Notes under the pieces: generated by a model
Told to the model about the DNA's origin: nothing
What the model saw: the letters and a program-made list of their open reading frames with translations, nothing else
Databases searched by the model: none
DNA from: Spisula solida
Lineage: Eukaryota; Mollusca; Bivalvia; Venerida; Mactridae
Length of the DNA stretch: 64,000 nt
Assembly: GCA_947247005.1 (NCBI GenBank)
Contig: OX365944.1
Location: forward strand, 9,808,501-9,872,500
Direction: 5' to 3'
Program-made: the position numbers and the translations under genes
Part shown: positions 35,565 through 46,919 of the stretch, in pieces
Numbering within the stretch: the stretch's first letter is position 1
Layout of the letters: each line of letters begins with the position of its first letter

Positions 35565-35820
35565 AGAGTTGTGCTACAAGGAATCCGGGTGCGTTACCCT
35601 AGCTCGTTCCGAATAGACTCCCTGGTTCTTTAACGTCCCCGATGTATAGCACCGATACACGCGAGACTACCTCTGGGTTTCCAAGCAGTTCATCTCTAGT
35701 TGGGTGGGAAACACTGAAAAGCTTTTCAGAAATGACCAAGTGTCCCGGCCGAGATTCGAACCAGGGACGTCTCGATCAGTAGTCAAGTGCGTTATCCACT
35801 CGACCACCATGCCACCCATA
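35565..35820 (-). mobile_element. tRNA-derived SINE, second head type
   Basis: Read on the minus strand: A box TGGTCGAGTGG, then B box GGTTCGAATC, then a core with GGTGCTATACATCGGGGACG and TTAAAGAACCAGGGAGTCTA. The core matches the SINE at 14191-14612, while the tRNA-like head differs. Non-coding. Confidence 0.8.
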
Positions 35821-36231
35821 ATAACTCAACATAAGATACATACGGTGGAGATACAAAGAGCCAAGCACGTACAATGAATGCTCAGGAATGATTGACAGGA
35901 GAGATTCAAGGAATAATCCTTTTTGTCGTAGCCAAGGTTAATGATAACCTTGCGTCGAAATTATACTTAATAATTACTTATTCAAATTATAGAAGTATAA
36001 TCAAATGCACAATTCGAGTTTCAGACATAAAACAGTTTAACATAACATTCGATGAAGTTTAATAATCAGAGGATAAAATTGGTTCGTCGTAATACCTTTT
36101 GGTGTATATCTATATTTTCATCATAATTAAATGTGGTTCATAAATAGTGAGCAACAAGCATCTACTAAAGTGTACCAGGTCTACATAGCATATTAGTTAA
36201 ACTCTCTACCTAACTACCGGTATATGTATAT

Positions 36232-36467
36232 CAATGGCTTAGAATGAGAAGGTCGTAAGTACAAATTCAATATTTTGAGAAAACAAGAAAGAACAGTCTG
36301 AAATCTACTCTTTACTTATAGAAAAACAACCTTTTTAAACTTCAGTTTGGTCAACATGACCAGTTCCGATTTTCATGAAAATATGCTCATAAGAAGCGCC
36401 CCGTGATACAGATTTCAAATATGTATAAATAAGTCGTACTTTACGACCTTCTAATTCTAAGCCAGCG
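36232..36467 (-). mobile_element. MITE family A, copy 2
   Basis: Ends GGCTTAGAATGAGAAGGTCG and its complement at TACGACCTTCTAATTCTAAG. About 235 bp, in the opposite orientation to the copy at 2020-2251. It lies about 125 bp past the stop codon of the METTL27-like gene, within its likely 3' region. Confidence 0.78.
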
Positions 36468-36592
36468 GTACCACGCACACGTAAACCTGCTATTACAACG
36501 GTTACCGCAGTTCCAAAACCAAACTAAGGTCCAAAATCAACTAATTCATCAACAAACACATAAAAGCAAAATGAGCAAAACGTCTAATGAAG

Positions 36593-36777
36593 TCATAACA
36601 CTTCATATAGAAACATGACACCAGGTAAACAGAAAGAGAAGTTTTCGATAGGTTCTTTAGATATAAATCTCCATTTTCCTTCCTTCTCCAGTTTCTTCAT
36701 TAACGGCATTAGCGTATCTTTGTATTCTTCTACGTACTCTAAATATTCTTCTCTCAAAGAGATACTGATTAATCCAC
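36593..36777 (-). CDS. METTL27: METTL27-like exon 5
   Basis: 185 nt, phase 1 to stop. It encodes GGLISISLREEYLEYVEEYK, a Lys/Glu-rich helix (KKLEKEGKW) and the last strand ending VMFLYEVL. The plus-strand frame at 36615-36968 is its antisense shadow. Confidence 0.92.
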
Positions 36778-39700
36778 CTAAAGAGAAAAACAAACGTGAT
36801 TATAAGATTTCTTGTGAAAACGAAGACAAAGTTGTTTTTGAATCAAAATATTACCACAGGAATTTTGAAATGGCATTGCTATCATGTTTTTGTTATTTTC
36901 TCTTATTTCCCAATACGATGATATATTTTCTGCATTTATACGTATATTGCAACAGTTTACTAAACTGATTCGTGTTTAAATATAACGATATTCCTTTCGG
37001 GCGCATCAAAACAGAAGGTTCAATTTGTTCGCAATAAACAACATGTACACAATTATACTATCATGTTCAATATGGAGAGGGTATAGAATCTTCACAATGT
37101 ACGGTACACACAGTTCAAACATACAATGAAGATGTTACAATTAGAATACCTAAGATAAAAGCACAACTGTATCAAACATACATTATATTATTTATCTCAA
37201 CAAAAAAGAAAAACATATTTTTGTGTTTATGGACTTCGAGTGAATGTGCCTAACATATCAAACCCACAAAAAAGAAAAGCATAGTATTATTTTTCTTTAT
37301 GTCATTTGACTTTGAGTAAAAAATAAAATTTAATGGATACCAATCAAAGGACCGTAGTTCTCCTGTTTATCACAATCGGTAAGGTTGTTGAGTTACCTTT
37401 TATCAATTCCAGAATCTAAAACGCCGACACTAGGACAGAGAACATTTATGTAAAAGCGAATGCTTCCAACAAATTAATAGATCTAGGTATTGTTACCAAT
37501 GATCGCTTTGTACAAAATGAGTATTAACTACAAAGGTATGATATAGTTTTTATCAGTTTATTATTTAATATACTTACCGGGTCTCACGACTCTTATCATT
37601 TCGTGTAGCGCACTCGGAGGTATATGACCTTCACCAAAGCCTCCACAGGCAGTAAGGCAATCGTAGGCACCTGTGGAATAAAATAAAAGTTAGAGGTTAA
37701 ACAGTTGTCAAATACGATCGGGAGACAGAGGTCACTAGTGTAATGATAATACACTATACATGTATATCTAGAACACGCTACATACGTTCGTATCAAGCAG
37801 ATATAATAAACATAAGGTTGGATGGTGTATGGGTACCACAAACCGCAGCACATTGAACTATGGTTCACATGCAATAGGTCCATTTGAACATTCCGAATGA
37901 CTCATACATGTTTTTGAGGCAAAAATCAGTCTGCCATTAAGGCAGTTGTAAATCTATTGACTTGGATATGAACAAAAAATAAAAACACAGTCAGCAACAA
38001 TATACGTATTCAAAGGATCAATCAAAACAACAAAATAAATGTACATTACCATTTTCTACGGGAACCGGACGTTCTAAACCGATGAAATCTTGAATAAAAT
38101 TGGTATAAACCCCCTTTTCTTTGGCTCTTGCCAACATTCCTTCTGCTGGATCCAAAGCGTCCATATTACGGAACCCTTGTTTGTGTAACTGAAAGTTTAG
38201 CGAATTCAATTTTATTGTTAGTTATACAAATACATTTGTAGTCAAAACTTGACATAAGCTGTTAGCAATGCGGATGATGAATGTACACCGATATTGTCTG
38301 ACACAGTCATGTTACCTTCAGTTTCTTAATAGACATTTTAATGTAGTCTCACCTATAGGTACTGAGAAATTGTGAATGATTATTCAAACGGCAATAAATA
38401 TAACGTGGTGCTGATATACGATGCATTTATACAATGTTTACTCGTACCACAGGAAAAAATATGAACAAAAACATTTCTGTAGATCTATTAAAATATATTG
38501 CACTCCTGTCTATATTTATTGATACTGGCTCTACAGTAGGCCAAGTGAAAAATAAATTCCAAAAAAAGTTAAGTTATGCAAGTTCCTGTGCTTGTACATT
38601 AGTAGACATACGAGCGTAGTACTAATGAGTCAGGTAACGGACGTTTCATTACAGCCCTACCGATTGTTATAGTGAAATAACACGCGGAAATACGTCACCA
38701 AAGGGCAGTTATCAGTTATTGATTCAAACATAACATTACATTTGTATACGCTCTATGCTTTCATAAGTAAGCAAAAACATAATATATTTGTCTTGTTTCA
38801 TGTATATGTTTATATATGTGTGTACTGTACATGTATTCTATATGGTATAAGATATACTCCTTACAACACATGAAAATTATAATTATAACCACTTATATAA
38901 TTACAAATACATTAATAATAAAGATGTGAAACAAACAACTTCTATAGACGTTCATATGTTTAAATCTTCTCTTGTTTACTGTTCTCTCTTTTCAGCATAT
39001 TATACAGTTATGTGAAAGTAGTTCAATTACCAAATGTTAAGATAGTCTTTGCAAAAGCCCTAGAGCTTGTCTGTAATTTTTTTCTTATGAGCTATTAAAA
39101 TAAACTTTACCAAACTAAAACAAAACGAATAGTCTTGTTCTTACACCTCTTGCACATTTATGTTGGTATCCAACCAAATACCGCCCGGTGATTAAAATCC
39201 AAAGGACATACATGTAGCACCAGTAAAGCGAATACGTTTTTTTTTAGTTTTGACTCATTTTCACGCGGTTATGATTTTGTACAAATAGACAACCGTATAC
39301 ATTTATTATAGGATTTAAATTAAACATTCACATAACATCTGTTTAAAGTGTTAGGTTTATTCGGTCCTTTTTAAACACAAATATATTCCATTCCATGTAT
39401 GGTATGGCTGTCTTTGACTGCTTTTTGTTACTAATGATAGATAGAATAATAGTTTAGGAGTGATGTCTGATCATCGTCATTGACAAGTTACATACCTAAA
39501 AAGATCATATTAAATAGGACAGGGAAGGCATCACTCAACTTAACCAGCCGAGCGCAGAAAAACATTAAACACACACAAGGCACAAGGCCCAACTGGTTGT
39601 TGCAATAATGTGCGACAATGTAACAAATACTCGATCATGTAGGAAATTGAATGACGATATGATATGTGTGGTTTTACGATATTAACCCTTTTACAAAGAC

Positions 39701-42700
39701 CGGATTTCATGTTTGTCGGATCTACGACAATCCAAGTTTAAATAAAGATGATGAGATTGTTAAAATATAATTAAAAATCGAACAGCGAATGCAGCACTCA
39801 ACAGAAACAGCCGAACTCGAAATGCTAAAAAAGGAAAACCGAAAAAGAAAAGAAATAACACAGACCTGAAGCATATGCCACACTTACCAACACAAAACTG
39901 GACGAGAAAATAAAACTAAAAATCTACAAAAATTAATCCTAATTCTAGGCGTAAAAAGTCCTAAAACTTTTTTAAAAAAACGCTGCACAGACATTTACCT
40001 GCACTCCAAGTTTTCCTGTACCTGCAGCAACATCAAGGATTCTAACTGTTTCTTTTTCATCATCACTGTAATGTGTCGACATATATTCTGCTGTCTTTTC
40101 TGGTCCAGAATAATTGTTAGACGTTATTTGCTGAAACAGACAAACATTTATACAAATTGGTATAGTTACATGTAAACGTTAATTTATAATATTGTTATTA
40201 ATAAACCTATTCATTCAATGGATTGTCTTATATGATATACAGTGTGTATGGTACCAAGGTCATCCCGGGTACATTGTTATTATTTGAAAGTAAACGACAT
40301 TAAAATGTAAGTTGGATCAATGAGTTAAGGTGTAACATTTATTTATATGTATGATACCGGTATAGTATACTTTTATTTATATGTATGATACCAGTATAGT
40401 ATACTTTTATTTATATGTATGATACCGGTATAGTATACTTTTATTTATACGTATGATACCGGTATAGTATACTTTTATTTATATGTATGATACCGGTATA
40501 GTATACTTTTATTTATACGTATGATACCGGTATAGTATACTTTTATTTATATGTATGATACCGGTATAGTATACTTTTATTTATACGTATGATACCGGTA
40601 TAGTATACTTTTATTTATACGTATGATACCGGTATAGTATACTTTTATTTATACGTATGATACCGGTATAGTATACTTTTATTTATATGTATGATACCGG
40701 TATAGTATACTTTTATTTATATGTATGATACCGGTATAGTATACTTTTATTTGCACACGTCATTCTAGAGGTCTAGTACGGACAATTATAATCGACACAG
40801 AAAACATAGCCGTCGGTGGTTCATCGAGTCATGCCAAAATGAGCGTGTGTATTAGTTTTGCATTGTAACGTTTTTAAGTAGGGGTTTCATGCACTGCTCA
40901 TCTTAGATATATCTTTAACATGTTCTGGTCCTTGGGTAGGTGGCACTCACGAAGTCTCTTAGAATTTTTTTTTCTTAAAATATCGAAAATTACTTAAAAA
41001 GAGCTACTTTTTTTCTTTATTTTTTTTAATAGTTTTGAAGCTACTATAATCACCCTGAAATCATTGATTATTCTGCAATTCACTGGACGTATGAGCGACA
41101 CCATTGTTTTAATTAACTAAGATGCTTTATGGATACCAGCCATGGTGTGTTAAATAAGGAAACTGTCAGTATCCTTGCATACGTTATTCTCGTCTTGTCT
41201 CGTCTGTCTCGTCTGTCTCGTCTCCTCTTGTCTCGCCTGTCTCGTCTCCTCTTGTCTCGCCCGTCTCGTCTCCTCTTGTCTCGTCTCCTCTGGTCTCGTC
41301 TGTCTCGTCTCCTCTCGTCTGTCTCGTCTTGTCTGTCTCGTCTCCTCTCGTCTGTCTCGTCTTGTCTCGTCTGTCTCGTCTCGTCTTTTCTCGTCTGTCT
41401 CGTCTCCTCTCGTCTGTCTCGTCTTGTCTAGTCTGTCTCGTCTGTCTCGTCTGTCTCGTCTGTCTCGTCTGTCTCATCTGTCTCGTCTTGTCTCGTCTCG
41501 TCTGTCTCGTCTCGTCTTTTCTCGTCTGTCTCGTCTCCTCTGGTCTCGTCTCCTCTGGTCTCGTCTGTCTCGTCTCCTCTCGTCTGTCTCGTCTTGTCTA
41601 GTCTGTCTCGTCTGTCTCATCTGTCTCGTCTTGTCTCGTCTTGTCTTGTCTCGTCTCGTCTTTTCTCGTCTGTCTCGTCTCCTCTCGTCTCGTCTTGTCG
41701 GTTACAATATCAAATGTAAACTCTCTACAACTTACATCGTGGCGCAACACTGATGTCACAATTTAATTTACTAAAACATTTAGGTTCCGTAGCCCCATTC
41801 TTTATTCTGATTTTATAGACAACTTAATTTGGTGTATACCAGGTTTTCGTTTGGTTAAAATCAGCGTGTATCCGTAAGATTAGTACGCATACCCATCACT
41901 ACGGTAATAATCCTGTCCTTAATCCAGACTAAGCACATAAGTGAATCATTGTCCTTAAATTACCCTGCATAAGTTACTCGGTCAATTTAATTATGTTCTT
42001 AATATTTATACCACACATAGCAGGGTGGTCATGGAGTGTATCATTTAATGGAAAGGTGTCGACCATTTTCAGGTTACTAGTACTTGTAATTAAAGTACAG
42101 AAAATAAAACATAGAAACGTTCGCAAGATAAAGTTTGGTCTGGCTACCCAGTAGATAATGTATTTTGTCAATGAAACATAACTTTATTTTCAATTTTAGG
42201 AAGGTTTGATTTCGGGCTTGATCATCTCCTGTGTTTGAATATGCAAAGGGTGATAGTTTAGTGAAGTGTTAGCTTCTATAAATATAGGTTATAAATAGAA
42301 ACTAACATATATAAATATCGTTTTTAGCAAGGAGCTCCTCAGAGCCCATTGTTGAAATTAAGTAGTCGCATTCTGCGTTCCTTGACTAACAAACGTCTAA
42401 CATAAAGAAGAATTTTCAACATTAGCTACTTAACGACTTAATTATTCCAGCGAACAAAGGATTTTCGGAATTATTCCCTTTTATCACAACATTATATAAT
42501 TATATGCATTTCGCTCTTTGTTAAATCATTGGTATAATAAATGCATCGGAACAATTCGCTGGTTTAGAATTTGAATGTCGTAACTACTTACGACCTTATA
42601 AGACTCATGCATATTTGACATTTGCATCTCAAGGCGCTGCTTTTGAGCCTATTTTCATAAAATTGAAAGTGGTCATGTTGAAGTTTAAAAAGCTTGTTTT

Positions 42701-44753
42701 TTCAATAAGTAAAGAGTAGTTTTCTCACAGGTTTTCTTCTTTTCTCAAAATATGGATTTTGTACGACCTTCTAATTCAAATCCAGCGAATAACACTACCT
42801 ACGTTTTCTTCTAAACAGTTGCGTACTACTTACGACCTTATAAGACTCATGCATATTTGACATTTGCATCTCAAGGCGCTGCTTTTGAGCCTATTTTCAT
42901 AAAATTGAAAGTGGTCATGTTGAAGTTTAAAAAGCTTGTTTTTTCAATAAGTAAAGAGTAGTTTTCTCACAGGTTTTCTTCTTTTCTCAAAATATGGATT
43001 TTGTACGACCTTCTAATTCAAATCCAGCGAATAACACTACCTACGTTTTCTTCTAAACAGTTGCGTACTACTTACGACCTTATAAGACTCATGCATATTT
43101 GACATTTGCATCTCAAGGCGCTGCTTTTGAGCCTATTTTCATAAAATTGAAAGTGGTCATGTTGAAGTTTAAAAAGCTTGTTTTTTCAATAAGTAAAGAG
43201 TAGTTTTCTCACAGGTTTTCTTCTTTTCTCAAAATATGGATTTTGTACGACCTTCTAATTCAAATCCAGCGAATAACACTACCTACGTTTTCTTCTAAAC
43301 AGTTGCGTACAAAAAACGACAAGTCTCGCTATAATAGTGTAGGCCTCGAACAAACATAAAAAGAATCATTGTTTTTGTATATTATAATCATTACCTGAAG
43401 AAGCCTTGTGGGCGAAACGTCGTATTCTAATGAATATACATTAAATGTTATTCGTGTTTGGTGGTTTCTTTCTATTTTTAATAGTTTGATAAATAATTAA
43501 TGCAAGTAATATCTTTATCAAATGATAGCTTTTCCGATCGAAATTAACTATTACGAATGTGCCAATTTGAACAGCGTCTTCTATAAAAATAGTTTCCCAA
43601 GGGAGACTCGAACGCAGGTTCCATATGTAGCCCAATGACCAGGTGAAGTTAAAATGTCAAAGAGTGGATGAACGGCTGAACTGCTGAAAGCAGCCGTCGA
43701 AAATGGGTAACTTAACTTTTTTTCTATGTACGTCAGAGCTTTGTTATAGTTAGTCTAAAGAATTATCATTTATATGTAATGGCTTTATTACACATCCTTG
43801 ATGTCAAACATGCGACAAAAAGTGAGATCACGCGTATTGCCTGACGGGCGATTTTTGTAAAAGATCAGACCAGATGTTCATTTCTCATTACTTCACCACA
43901 AGCACACATTAGCGAGCGTGTATTCATAGTGATGTTTAGTTTAACATATTAATAAATAAACATGACATTTTCGTCATATTTTGATAATTATTATTATTAC
44001 CTCCATTTCTTTGATCTTGTAATTTTTCTGTTGATATTTTACTGTTAAAATTGCAGCACATGTTAGTGGCAATTTTTACAGCCATTTTTGAACATTTTTT
44101 TATTTTTCATAATGAAGTTTAATGAAATAATGTATGTTCATAATCCAATATCCACCATACGTGTACCGTATAAAAATAAAATAATACATGAACGCATCGC
44201 CATTAAATATTTATTCATGTTTGTTCCCTCGAAATAACTTATTCCTTAAATCATTTACTTATGAAATCTAGGTGATGAGAAAGAAACAAAAATGTAATTG
44301 AAACGTGTCAATGAATTTAAATAATGAATACCACAGAAAAAATCATGAATTCAGTTTATATGACAGTCTGCATCTTCGATGCCTCTTGTAATGTAAGTTT
44401 AATTTTTAATAGTTTTGTTTAGCAGCCGAAGCAGGCATGTTCACGTCAGTCACACAAGTTAACAAGTTTATTACTACCACTTGTACTATTATTGCCCAAC
44501 GTTCCAAAATACATAAATTGTGTAGCGTGTGTTTCAAGGTAGAATTGTTTTTATTAATGCTATACTACTAAGTATACTACTATAGAAAAATACTTACAGT
44601 GTCGTAACCACCATTCTCTGCCCACTTGCTATAATATTGTGCAACTTCGTGTTTCTTGATTCCAGGTTTATAAGCCTCGAAGTTAGCTTTGTACGCACGC
44701 ACTTCATCTTCCGAATATTTACTTTCAACGAGTTTAAGTGATTCTGACGCCAT
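36593..44753 (-). CDS. METTL27: METTL27 (WBSCR27)-like methyltransferase, 5 exons, complete
   Basis: Minus-strand join: 44753-44598, 40130-39999, 38188-38050, 37670-37578, 36777-36593. These give 705 nt, or 234 residues plus TGA, close to the usual length of METTL27 proteins. All introns are GT-AG and all phases agree. The class I SAM-dependent methyltransferase fold is clear: motif I ILDVAAGTG at 83-91, the second-strand acidic residue in MDALDPAEGM (Asp109), then AYDCLTACGGFGEGHIPPSA, HEMIRVVRPGG and GLISISLR. The spacing and the CGGFGEGH motif are those of the METTL27/Williams-Beuren region 27 family. The physiological substrate is not known to me. The start is the only Met before an acidic N-terminus (MASESLKLVESKYSEDE), with a TATA-like box upstream. 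Intron 1 (about 4.5 kb) is filled with repeats. Confidence 0.93.
37578..37670 (-). CDS. METTL27: METTL27-like exon 4
   Basis: 93 nt, phase 1-1. It encodes CLTACGGFGEGHIPPSALHE, the fourth strand and the family-specific loop. Confidence 0.92.
38050..38188 (-). CDS. METTL27: METTL27-like exon 3
   Basis: 139 nt, phase 0 in and phase 1 out. It encodes NMDALDPAEGMLARAKEKGV, which holds the acidic SAM-ribose ligand and the following helix. Confidence 0.92.
38448..38590. mobile_element. MITE family C, copy 2, internally deleted, 7-bp target duplication
   Basis: CACAGGAA at left and GCAAGTTCCTGTG at right, flanked by CTCGTAC and CTTGTAC (6 of 7 identical). It shares CTGGCTCTACAGTAG and TCCTGTCTATATTT with copy 1 at 31274-31539. 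It lies in intron 2 of the METTL27-like gene. Confidence 0.82.
38600..39510. other. Intron 2 sequence of the METTL27-like gene, nothing recognised
   Basis: AT-rich intron sequence; no exon or element with clear ends. Confidence 0.4.
39515..39600 (-). repeat. Dispersed GCACTCAAC-family repeat (inverted copy)
   Basis: AGGCATCACTCAACTTAACC, AGCCGAGCGCAGAAAA and AAGGCACAAGGCCCAAC match the reverse complement of the copies at 11.7 and 35.0 kb. Another fragment (GCAGCACTCAACAGAAACAG) follows at about 39789. Confidence 0.6.
39999..40130 (-). CDS. METTL27: METTL27-like exon 2
   Basis: 132 nt, phase 0-0. It encodes the SAM-binding motif I ILDVAAGTGKLG after a helix containing GPEKTAEYM. Confidence 0.92.
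40337..40752. repeat. About 12-copy, 34-bp minisatellite with a palindromic core
   Basis: Units of TTTTATTTATATGTATGA followed by TACCGGTATAGTATAC. Each unit contains the perfect palindrome ATACCGGTAT. Variation is limited to TATATG/TATACG and one CCAG for CCGG. It lies in intron 1 of the METTL27-like gene. Confidence 0.95.
41189..41700. repeat. 0.5 kb CGTCTC-rich pyrimidine-biased repeat
   Basis: Built from TCTCGTC, TGTCTCGTC and CTCTTGTCTCGTC words, nearly free of A on the plus strand. The long open frames on both strands (Leu/Ser/Arg-rich, or Arg/Asp/Glu/Thr-rich) follow from this composition and are not genes. Confidence 0.95.
41760..42550. other. Intron 1 sequence of the METTL27-like gene, nothing recognised
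   Basis: No coding region or element with clear ends was seen. Confidence 0.4.
42557..43308 (+). mobile_element. MITE family A, triplicated in tandem (3 x 242 bp)
   Basis: Three practically identical 242-bp units; the landmark TACGACCTTATAAGAC recurs at 42589, 42831 and 43073. Only the first unit keeps the left inverted end (CGCTGGTTTAGAATTTGAAT); all three keep the right end (ACGACCTTCTAATTCAAATC, CAGCG). Units 2 and 3 start instead with a spacer (AACACTACCTACGTTTTC). The array therefore arose by tandem duplication after insertion, not by three insertions. Confidence 0.9.
43590..43670 (-). mobile_element. Possible tRNA-derived SINE head
   Basis: On the minus strand, GCGTTCGAGTCTCCC resembles a B box, with a GGTCATTGGGCTACAT stretch before it. 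No A box is clear. Confidence 0.4.
43700..44590. other. Intron 1 sequence of the METTL27-like gene, nothing recognised
   Basis: AT-rich; no exon or element was recognised. Confidence 0.4.
44598..44753 (-). CDS. METTL27: METTL27-like exon 1
   Basis: 156 nt from ATG to a GTAAGT donor, phase 0. It encodes MASESLKLVE through YYSKWAENGGYDT, the N-terminal helices that precede the methyltransferase core. Confidence 0.9.
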
Positions 44754-44872
44754 CGTAATAAAATACAGTTTATATTCCTTTTCCTTAAAACAGAATTGTT
44801 TAAATATTTTTTGGTAAAGATGTAGCGTGAACGAATCTTCGACAGATAACCAGTTTTACTAAGCGGTCGTTG

Positions 44873-44881
44873 TTTTTATAC
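44873..44881 (-). promoter_or_regulatory. TATA-like box upstream of the METTL27-like gene
   Basis: Minus strand GTATAAAAA, preceded by GGCGC, about 120 bp before the ATG. Initiation some 30 bp downstream would leave an untranslated leader of about 90 nt. Confidence 0.5.
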
Positions 44882-45057
44882 GCGCCTTTTACTTAACAGG
44901 CCAACCCCATTTATCTTGAGTTGGCAAAGTGTACTAAGATTTTATGTCACCGAGCCGAACAGTACTTACTTTGAAAAAAAACTCATTGGCGATATATTAA
45001 TAAATATTATTAATTGACTATACAATATTGGGCGCGTTTTCACTCCAAATGCAGGAC

Positions 45058-45195
45058 CGATACGAAGCTCACCTCGACATTATGGACGAAAAACTCAGCC
45101 ATTATGGGAAAAACGCGGCCTTTATGAAAAAACTCGGCCATTATGAGATTCGGGCATTCTGATTGGCTGTCTAGCTCGGCCATTGTGAAACCAGT
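45058..45195. repeat. Short imperfect repeats of GGCCATTATG
   Basis: About five diverged units of roughly 30 bp around GCCATTATG(A/G)GAAAAAC. The same CATTATG motif occurs in the foldback at 46256-46359. Confidence 0.65.
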
Positions 45196-45343
45196 GGTTC
45201 TCTTGGAAAAAAAAATATCCGCCATTTTGAATTTGAACTGAGCACGTCATCAGCAGCGACGGCACACAATTGAACACAGGGGAGCCAGTTAGTAAATCAT
45301 TTGTTGACTCTTGACAGCATCATCGACAGTAAAACCGGGCAAA

Positions 45344-46168
45344 ATGAATTACGTTGAAGTAACTATGTTTGATATAAATGAAGACTTTTGTGACAATTTC
45401 AATGAGAATTTATATTGCGGGTCGGATACAGTAGTTTTGTGCAAGTTTCGGATGACGGTATTTCGGATAACGATACTTCCAATTCTTGGTGAATGACAGT
45501 TTAAACGTTTTAAAAATGTAGACATTAGTGAAACTAGAACATGTATTGAACGAAAATAAAGTTAATGTCACAGTGTACAAAACAAGAAGTGATATCAGGG
45601 TGTTTGAAGAAAGAACAGCTACTGTCAGAGCTAGTGTGAATGAGACAAGGATTGAAGTCATACCAGCCAGTGAGCTTGCCACAATTCTTGCCAGATCTTA
45701 TCAAGGTATGTAGGCTATACACATGATTATTATTTCATAAAAATGACATAAATAAATATTGAATATCAAGATACTTTCTCACCAGTCCTTTGTACACCCC
45801 ACCCAGAGATTCATATAGCAGTTCTAAACTATAACAAACATAATGTGAAATTACTTTTTATGCAAATAGTCAAGGAAACGTTAACATACTGGTTAACATA
45901 ATTAATTACATATAGCATTTATCATGTAGCAGTTTGAACAAAAGTTGTCATTTGTTTTTGCAGACTTGTAAGAAACTATTAACATGTAGAGGTTTAGATT
46001 CTAATATAGATTATGATTTTATATTTTTCAGATATGCTTGAGCAGTCAGTGTATTTGGTATGGTTAAACAATGGTGTGTGTTTTGGGCTACGATGTCGAC
46101 AAGACCATGTGAACTTAATGTCGGAAGATAAAGATCTATCAAACATGTCAAAAGAGTTGTTTCATTAA
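45344..46168 (+). pseudogene. Crypton/DUF3504-type tyrosine recombinase remnant
   Basis: Three coding-like pieces. The first (45344-45490) starts MNYVEVTMFDINEDF and continues out of frame as VSDDGISDNDTSNSW, implying a frameshift. The second (45529-45705) ends RIEVIPASELATILARSYQ. A GTATGT...TTTCAG intron (45706-46031) joins it in phase to the third (46032-46168), DMLEQSVYLVWLNNGVCFGL then RCRQDH and a stop. The pattern IPA.EL...LAR followed by WLNN..(H/C)FGLR...(E/D)H is that of eukaryotic proteins with a Crypton-derived tyrosine recombinase domain, where the Arg belongs to box I. The middle and the catalytic C-terminus are missing. It is probably a decayed or truncated copy; a short expressed gene cannot be excluded. 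Confidence 0.5.
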
Positions 46169-46255
46169 ATTGATTGAGTTAATACCTTATTTATTATTCC
46201 TTATCTTTCTACTGTACTTTTGCCCAAATTGTATAGTTAATTAATAAAATTGTCA

Positions 46256-46359
46256 ATAATCAAGTGTTTTCATAATGGCCTCGTTATTAGGCTTCAGACC
46301 TCAGGTTAATATGACAGTCTTCAGCCCAATAACAAGGCCATTATGAAAACACTTAATTA
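46256..46359. mobile_element. Foldback after the recombinase remnant
   Basis: Arms of about 37 bp: AAGTGTTTTCATAATGGCCT with CGTTATTAGGCT pairs with 46323-46359, with few mismatches, around a loop of about 30 bp. Confidence 0.85.
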
Positions 46360-46710
46360 TTAACATTATAGTAAAATCTGAAAATTATTTTGATATCAGT
46401 ATCAAATCAGATCAGGGTATTGTGTTTGGACATATTATATATAATGAATAATCAAAGAATCAATATAGTTAATTTCATCTGATAATAGTTTATTATATAA
46501 ATGATACATTATCATAACCTTTCTAGAAGCAGCATACTATAATGATTAAGTTGCATTAACGTTCGTGTCAATGTATTTATTACATTATTATTACATGTGT
46601 AACATGTATAAATAGTATCACAGTATCACACATGTCACTTCTTTAATAGTAGAGTAAATGCGATGAATAAACCAATAATACAGGATATTTCAAGGTTATT
46701 ACGAAGAAAC

Positions 46711-46731
46711 AAACAAACAAACAAACAAACA
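46711..46731. repeat. (CAAA)n microsatellite
   Basis: Five to six CAAA units; an (AATA)n run follows near 46835. Confidence 0.85.
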
Positions 46732-46919
46732 CTAACGTTTTAAAATAAATGTATCACCTTCGATCAGATCGAAGATGAAGATAAACTGATAAACAATTGC
46801 TACATAGGATCTGTAAAACAAGAAATATGAATAAATAAATAAATAAGTTACATTGACATGAGAATGACGTTGAGTATATGTAATTTGTAAAATAAAGATT
46901 GAATTGCATAACATAGCAG

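Noticed and set aside
36615..36968. 117-residue plus-strand frame
   Set aside because: Antisense shadow of the last METTL27-like exon.
41129..41753. Long open frames on both strands (up to 192 residues)
   Set aside because: They follow from the TCTCGTC composition, which rarely makes stop codons; low-complexity Leu/Ser/Arg product.
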